A stretch of DNA of 6,195 nt from DATDOO01 sp035293245 (GTDB taxonomy: Bacteria; Pseudomonadota; Gammaproteobacteria; Methylococcales; Methylococcaceae), in NCBI GenBank assembly GCA_035293245.1, contig DATDOO010000022.1:1-6195 (forward strand). The letters run 5' to 3'. The notes under the pieces are model-generated. The model was not told where the DNA came from and did not search any database. It saw nothing but the letters and a program-made list of their open reading frames with translations. Position numbers and translations under genes: made by a program. Numbering within the stretch: the stretch's first letter is position 1; every line of letters begins with the position of its first letter. Positions 5,998 through 6,195 of this stretch are shown here, piece after piece.

Positions 5998-6128
5998 GGA
6001 TGTTTCCTCCCGTGCGGTGCGAACGATGTTGTGGGTCTGGTGGAAGCGCTGTTTAAGTCATTTTGACAAATGCGATCGGCAGTCGTCGTCAGCGGTCCTA
6101 TTCTTTTGTCGCCGCGACGTCCTGCTTC
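5998..6128 (-). other. Intergenic leader upstream of the HD-GYP gene
   Basis: About 130 bases without a convincing ORF, more AT-rich in its middle (about 6050-6072 and 6100-6110) than the coding regions. It is the natural place for the operon promoter. No minus-strand -35/-10 pair with good spacing was found. A short inverted repeat, GTCA-TTT-TGAC (6057-6067) overlapping CATTT-tgac-AAATG (6059-6072), could be an operator half-site pair, but the arms are only 4-5 bases. No rho-independent terminator is visible. Confidence 0.35.
6006..6010 (-). promoter_or_regulatory. Shine-Dalgarno (GGAGG) for the HD-GYP gene
   Basis: A consensus GGAGG eight bases before the ATG at 5997 fixes this start. No alternative in-frame start with a comparable site was found upstream. 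Confidence 0.75.
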
Positions 6129-6195
6129 TTACAACGGTTTCCCGGCCGGCGCCCCGACTACTGCGGACAAAGCCTTTACTGCACAATAAGCCGCT
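6129..6195 (-). CDS. Possible C-terminal tail of an upstream gene (partial)
   Basis: One minus-strand frame is open from the right edge for 21 codons to a TAA at 6131-6129 and reads like a protein end (AAYCAVKALSAVVG, then a Pro/Gly/Lys-rich finish). Another frame ends sooner, at TAA 6178-6176, and the third stays open longer. Three frames over 65 bases cannot be told apart by eye, so this is only a candidate. No family can be named. Confidence 0.2.
   Translation of the reverse strand, partial: AAYCAVKALSAVVGAPAGKPL

Noticed and set aside
6063..6068. Perfect plus-strand TTGACA
   Set aside because: No -10-like hexamer lies at 16-18 bases (the nearest, TATTCT, is 30 bases away), and no plus-strand gene follows.
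6109..6119. GTCGC-C-GCGAC palindrome as a terminator
   Set aside because: The one-base loop is too small for a hairpin and there is no following T run on either strand in the right place.

Overview
The window is GC-rich bacterial chromosome. All seven convincing genes lie on the minus strand and read from right to left, head to tail with almost no spacing, so this looks like one operon or the 3' part of one. Base composition, strong GGAGG-type Shine-Dalgarno sites and the protein set suggest a proteobacterium, possibly a high-GC gammaproteobacterium. That placement is an impression, not a result. No tRNA, rRNA, CRISPR array, insertion sequence or phage gene is visible.

Layout in the direction of transcription: an untranslated stretch of about 130-200 bases (6195-5998) with a possible tail of an upstream gene; an HD-GYP phosphodiesterase with a C-terminal four-cysteine zinc-ribbon-like segment (5997-5065); a 49-base gap holding a well-initiated 15-codon leader ORF; a CofC-like/DUF2064 nucleotidyl- or glycosyltransferase (5015-4350); an AhpD/carboxymuconolactone-decarboxylase-fold protein with a CxxC pair (4353-3829); an exported DUF547 protein (3832-3047); a MerA/Lpd-type FAD disulfide oxidoreductase (3024-1588); a TVP38/TMEM64 (VTT) membrane protein (1591-872); and a PiT-type phosphate transporter that runs off the left edge (875-1). 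Four of the junctions are exact ATGA start/stop overlaps, which implies coupled translation.

The DUF2064 transferase family is the one named 'transferase 1, rSAM/selenodomain-associated', known to sit beside the radical SAM/Cys-rich protein ArsS in arsenosugar-type clusters. CMD-fold peroxidase-like proteins, MerA-like oxidoreductases, VTT proteins and phosphate transporters also recur near it. The best guess is therefore an accessory redox/transport operon of that kind, handling a thiol-reactive oxyanion, metalloid or phosphate-like substrate. No ArsS or ArsM is in the window, so the substrate is open. The unusual points are the HD-GYP gene at the head, the lack of both the Lpd catalytic diad and the MerA C-terminal cysteines in the oxidoreductase, and a cysteine cluster in the central loop of the PiT protein.
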